Assembly: GCF_900604935.1 (NCBI RefSeq)
Contig: NZ_UWPC01000013.1
Location: 1 to 44,936 of the forward strand
Length of the DNA stretch: 44,936 bases
DNA from: Vaginisenegalia massiliensis
GTDB lineage: Bacteria; Bacillota; Bacilli; Lactobacillales; Aerococcaceae
Direction: 5' to 3'
Both the position numbers and the translations under genes were made by a program. Under the pieces are notes generated by a model. That model saw only the letters and a program-made list of their open reading frames with translations. It was not told the DNA's origin and did no database searches. Of the stretch, positions 41,822 to 44,936 are shown one piece after another; within the stretch, counting starts at the first letter, position 1, and every line of letters begins with the position of its first letter.

Positions 41822-43534
41822 ATGGAGACTAGAAAGCGACGATTTCAGACACCGCATACTTATGTCATTATATTTGGCATTATTGTACTAGCTTGGTTAA
41901 TTACGTTTATGGTTCCTGCAGGCAAATATACGACCCATACACTCAATTATCAAGGTTCAAACGGAGAGACCTTGACACGGCAAGTGCTAGAGCAGGATTC
42001 TTTTCGCTATATGCATCCCCTTAAGCCTACTGTATTAAAGCAAGAGTTACAGAAACTTTTGAAGCAAGAAGACAAATTACAAGCGTTTGAAGTGGATGCA
42101 GAGGCCCTACCGCTGTTAATCCAACAGTCACAGCCCATAAGTCTAACTGATTTAGCTGATCTTGGTTTGGAAGAGTCGGAGTTGTATGAATTTTCGGGCG
42201 ATAAGATCTATGATACTAGCCAACGTCTTCATAAAACAGCGACTATTTGGGGAACGCCTGATCATGGTGGGTTTGGTTTCCTCAACTATATCTTCGAAGG
42301 CTTGGTGACCGGTGATCGGTATGGATCGGCTATCGGTATCGTGGCACTCTTACTAGTCGTGGGAGGGGCCTTCGGCATCATCATGAAAACAGGAGCGATT
42401 GACGCTGGCATTTATGCTTTCGTACAAAAAGCTCAAGGGAAAGAATTTATGGCGTTACCGCTCATATTCTTTATGTTCTCCTTTGCTGGAGCAACGTTTG
42501 GTGCGTCTGAACAAGTGATTCCTTTCTTAATGATTATGGCTCCTTTCTGTGTAGCTTTGGGTTATGATTCGATTACAGCAGTAACCATCACTTTTGGAGC
42601 CTCACAGATTGGTAATGCTTGCTCTTGGATGAGTCCTTTTTCAATCGCAATCGCACAAGGTATCGCTGGGCTACCCGCTTTATCTGGGGCGGGTTTTCGG
42701 ATTGCAATGTGGATTCTCATTACGACCGCATCTTGTCTCTTTATGCTGCGCTATGCTCGAAAAATCAAGCAAGACCCGAAGAGCTCACCGTCATATCATA
42801 CGGATCAGTACTTTAGACAGCATCAAGCCTCAAGTGATCAACAGGAGGTTCAAGCTTTTACAGTGGGTCATAAGGCTGTATTAGCTGAACTCCTACTAGG
42901 TCTTGGGTGGATTGTCTATGGTGTGATGAAGTTAGGGTTTTCTATTCCGGAATTAGCTTCACAGTTCTTCTTGATCGGTCTAGGAGCGGGGATAATAGCT
43001 TTAATCTTTAAATTAGATCAGTTATCAGTAAACGATCTTGCTTTAGCTTTTAAAGATGGGATTGCCGATTTGGCTCCGACAGCGGTAGTGGTAGGGATGG
43101 CTAAAGGGATTTTACTTGTTTTAGGCGGTTCTGAAGCGGGAGAATTCTCAAGTTTGAATACGATTTTATTTTCGGTAGGAAATCTATTAAGTGGGGTACC
43201 TTCTATCTTTGGAGCATATGCCATGTATATATTCCAAAGCCTGTTTAACTTAATAGTTACTTCTAACTCAGGTCAGGCTGCTCTGACGATGCCAATTATG
43301 GCACCTTTAGCCGATATCGTCGGCATTAGTCGCCAAGTGGCGGTACTCGCTTTCCAATTGGGCTCTGGTTTTGTGGATGCCTTTACTCCTGTATCGGCTA
43401 GCTTGGTTGGGTGTTTAGCCGCCGCCCGGGTGGATTGGAGTGATTGGGCTAAATTCCAAATCAAGATGCAGGGTTTCTTGTTTGCTTTAGGTATTCTATT
43501 TATTACAATTGCAATGATGATTAGTTATCAATAG
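41822..43534 (+). CDS. YfcC-family permease (basic amino acid/peptide-related carrier)
   Basis: ATG 41822 is preferred to the adjacent TTG 41819; GAGGAGG is upstream. The 570-residue polytopic protein has a first transmembrane segment at about 14-32, a large extracellular insert (about 45-145), then ten or so segments. Family strings are GGAFGIIMKTGAIDAGI, GASEQVIPFLMIMAPF, ASQIGNACSWMSPFSIAIAQG and NSGQAALTMPIMAPLADIVG. YfcC proteins are ion-transporter-superfamily carriers of uncertain substrate. Coupling to an isoaspartyl dipeptidase gene suggests peptide or amino acid uptake. Confidence 0.85.
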   Translation: METRKRRFQTPHTYVIIFGIIVLAWLITFMVPAGKYTTHTLNYQGSNGETLTRQVLEQDSFRYMHPLKPTVLKQELQKLLKQEDKLQAFEVDAEALPLLIQQSQPISLTDLADLGLEESELYEFSGDKIYDTSQRLHKTATIWGTPDHGGFGFLNYIFEGLVTGDRYGSAIGIVALLLVVGGAFGIIMKTGAIDAGIYAFVQKAQGKEFMALPLIFFMFSFAGATFGASEQVIPFLMIMAPFCVALGYDSITAVTITFGASQIGNACSWMSPFSIAIAQGIAGLPALSGAGFRIAMWILITTASCLFMLRYARKIKQDPKSSPSYHTDQYFRQHQASSDQQEVQAFTVGHKAVLAELLLGLGWIVYGVMKLGFSIPELASQFFLIGLGAGIIALIFKLDQLSVNDLALAFKDGIADLAPTAVVVGMAKGILLVLGGSEAGEFSSLNTILFSVGNLLSGVPSIFGAYAMYIFQSLFNLIVTSNSGQAALTMPIMAPLADIVGISRQVAVLAFQLGSGFVDAFTPVSASLVGCLAAARVDWSDWAKFQIKMQGFLFALGILFITIAMMISYQ

Positions 43535-43546
43535 GAGGAATAAAAA

Positions 43547-44734
43547 ATGAAATTAATCAAACAAGTACAAGTCTATAATCCGCAACCAATGGGCGTTAAG
43601 GATATTCTCATTAGTGAAGGTAAAATTGTGGCGATTGAAGATCAGATTCAAGCGCAAATTACTGGTGTTGAAATCGAAGAAATCGACGGCCAATATTTGA
43701 TTGTGGCTCCGGGTTTCATTGATGCCCACTTTCATATTTTAGGTGGGGGTGGTGAAAACGGCTTTATGAATCGTACGCCAGAAGTGACTTTAACTGATTT
43801 AACAACGGCAGGAGTAACGACGGTTTGTGGCCTATTGGGTACGGATGGTGTGGGTCGTCATGATGCTGGGCTGTTGAGTAAGGCTCATGCGCTAGAATTT
43901 GAAGGCGTATCAACTTATGCTTATATTGGTAATTATCGTTTGCCGGTAGAGACTTTAACTAAATCGATTATTGATGATATTATGTTGATTGATAAGGTGA
44001 TTGGGATTGGGGAAATTGCGATTGCGGATCACCGTAACGGAGCCCCAACATTTGAACAGTTTGCTCATGCTTGTGCCGATGCTCGTGTCGGCGGACTACT
44101 CTCAGGTAAAGCTGGGGTAGTGAATATCCATGTTGGCCCAGGTAAATCCAAACTTGATCTTATTTTTGAATGTTTGGAAAAGACCGATATTCCGATTTCA
44201 ACCTTTTATCCCACCCATATTGGGCGCAGTCAAGCTTTGATTGATGAAGCTCTTAAGTTTGCAGAAATGGGTGGAGTTTTTGATATTACAGCTGCGGAAA
44301 ATCCTGATCAGTTCTTTGAATTAGATGGGGAAATTCCTTTTAGAAAAATTTTGCGTCAAGTTTTAGATAAAGGCCTCGATCCTAAGTGCATTACCCTAAC
44401 TTCGGATGGTCAAGGTTCGTTACCGATTTTTGATGATCGTGGTAATTTCATTGAGATGGGTGTAGCATCCGCTCGAGCTTTATTGGTTTGTATTAAAGAG
44501 GCTGTTCAACGAGAATCTATTCCGCTTGAAATAGCTTTGCAGACCGTAACCTCAAATGTGGCTGATATACTAAAATTACCGCATAAAGGACGTATTCAAG
44601 TGGGTAAGGATGCCGATTTGGTATTCCTTGATCCAGATAGCCTTGATATTCAACGGGTGATTGCGAAAGGACAAGTCATGGTTGAAGACGGACGGCCAGT
44701 TAAATTTGGCGTCTTTGAGAAACGCCCAAATTAA
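43547..44734 (+). CDS. iadA: Isoaspartyl dipeptidase (beta-aspartyl-peptidase) IadA
   Basis: This 395-residue amidohydrolase begins with a VAPGFIDAHFH metal motif (HxH). GLLGTDGVGRH, IADHRNGAPTFEQ, VNIHVGPGKSKLDLI, FYPTHIGRS and LTSDGQGSLPIFDD follow, all IadA signatures. It releases amino acids from beta-aspartyl dipeptides made by protein ageing. In GIGEIAIADHR a Glu sits where E. coli has its carbamylated Lys (GVKCAISDHR), a variant I believe is normal in part of the family. It is 12 nt downstream of the YfcC gene, with AGGAGG. Confidence 0.92.
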   Translation: MKLIKQVQVYNPQPMGVKDILISEGKIVAIEDQIQAQITGVEIEEIDGQYLIVAPGFIDAHFHILGGGGENGFMNRTPEVTLTDLTTAGVTTVCGLLGTDGVGRHDAGLLSKAHALEFEGVSTYAYIGNYRLPVETLTKSIIDDIMLIDKVIGIGEIAIADHRNGAPTFEQFAHACADARVGGLLSGKAGVVNIHVGPGKSKLDLIFECLEKTDIPISTFYPTHIGRSQALIDEALKFAEMGGVFDITAAENPDQFFELDGEIPFRKILRQVLDKGLDPKCITLTSDGQGSLPIFDDRGNFIEMGVASARALLVCIKEAVQRESIPLEIALQTVTSNVADILKLPHKGRIQVGKDADLVFLDPDSLDIQRVIAKGQVMVEDGRPVKFGVFEKRPN

Positions 44735-44760
44735 TCTAGTTAAAGGAGTCATGAATGAGT

Positions 44761-44809
44761 GCCTTTTTGGTTGTGATCTGAGTTTAGGTCCGCTGAAAAG
44801 GCCTTTTTA
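44761..44809 (+). terminator. Possible terminator after iadA
   Basis: GCCTTTT (44761-44767) can pair with AAAAGGC (44796-44802). T-rich DNA follows. The loop is long, so confidence is moderate. Confidence 0.45.
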
Positions 44810-44826
44810 TTACAACGTAATAAAAC

Positions 44827-44929
44827 CACCCGTTTTACGGGTGAGCTGCCAAGAGCTTTAGCGTTAAAAACTCCTTTCGATTATACTTAAATGTGGCTAC
44901 CAACCGCATTAAGATCGAAAGGAGTTTTT
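44827..44929 (+). mobile_element. Left end and translation-blocking leader of an IS200-like element
   Basis: CACCCG/CGGGTG with a TTTTA loop (44827-44843) is a subterminal hairpin. A perfect 16-bp stem (44866-44881 with 44914-44929), extended inward by CTTAA/TTAAG and TGTGG/CCGCA pairs, buries the AAAGGAG ribosome binding site (44918-44924). IS200 elements are known to hide the tnpA ribosome binding site in just such a stem. Confidence 0.72.
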
Positions 44930-44931
44930 CT

Positions 44932-44936
44932 ATGTC
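44932..44936 (+). CDS. tnpA: IS200-like transposase TnpA, first codons only (cut by window end)
   Basis: ATG at 44932 lies 7 nt after AAAGGAG (44918-44924) in the IS200-type leader. Only ATG TC is visible. It has the same orientation as the tnpA fragment at 3-101. Confidence 0.55.

Overview
The window looks like a low-GC Gram-positive chromosome, most likely a lactic-acid-bacterium relative such as an Aerococcaceae member. This rests on strong AGGAGG-type ribosome binding sites, two LPXTG cell-wall-anchored proteins, PTS genes, an apparent cre site and A/T-rich intergenic DNA. The family assignment is inference. Both ends lie inside IS200-like transposase genes in the same orientation (3' end of tnpA at 3-101, 5' leader plus first codons at 44827-44936). 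This suggests a draft contig broken at repeated IS copies, or a region bracketed by them.

The left 19 kb is a phosphorus-scavenging region. At 389-5887 an ABC importer (binding protein, two permeases, ATPase) is followed by a cytoplasmic metallophosphoesterase and a glycerophosphodiester phosphodiesterase. After a DUF2254 membrane protein (6076-7368), 7591-11767 encodes a PhnD/PhnC/PhnE/PhnE-type phosphonate or phosphite importer and a PhnF-like GntR/HutC repressor. A structured, terminator-ended RNA candidate (11847-11978) comes next. Then a full C-P lyase operon runs from 12111 to 19376: phnG-H-I-J-K-M-L, a hexapeptide acyltransferase and a second metallophosphoesterase in the place where phnP would be expected. 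PhnJ lacks three of the four cysteines used by the E. coli enzyme, while PhnK carries an extra four-cysteine insert. Pho-box-like TTTACA repeats with an 11-bp period precede the first importer, phnD, phnG and (on the minus strand) the secreted PHP phosphoesterase gene. A weaker inverted version precedes the 5'-nucleotidase gene. These point to one PhoP regulon, although phoPR is not in the window.

The middle (19.4-28.7 kb) is mixed: a SstT-like Ser/Thr symporter, a UcpA-like SDR, a zinc-ribbon protein, an SdpI-like membrane protein, MsrA, an HrtAB-like ABC pair, a LemA-like membrane protein, and a large secreted LPXTG PHP-domain phosphoesterase whose signal peptide is split off by a 1-nt frameshift.

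The region 28.7-35.3 kb is an L-ascorbate (ula) system: a divergent DeoR-type regulator, then ulaG, PTS IIA, IIC and IIB, and UlaD, UlaE and UlaF. The IIA 3' end and IIC 5' end both look frameshifted by one missing base. The right part (35.5-44.7 kb) holds a Cof-type HAD phosphatase, a histidine phosphatase, an unknown protein, two small membrane proteins, a VOC protein, an LPXTG 5'-nucleotidase, and a YfcC-like permease with an isoaspartyl dipeptidase.

Together, surface esterases (5'-nucleotidase, PHP protein) would release or trim phosphorus compounds outside the cell. The two importers would take up organic phosphorus, and the intracellular esterases and C-P lyase would convert it to phosphate and sugar phosphates.
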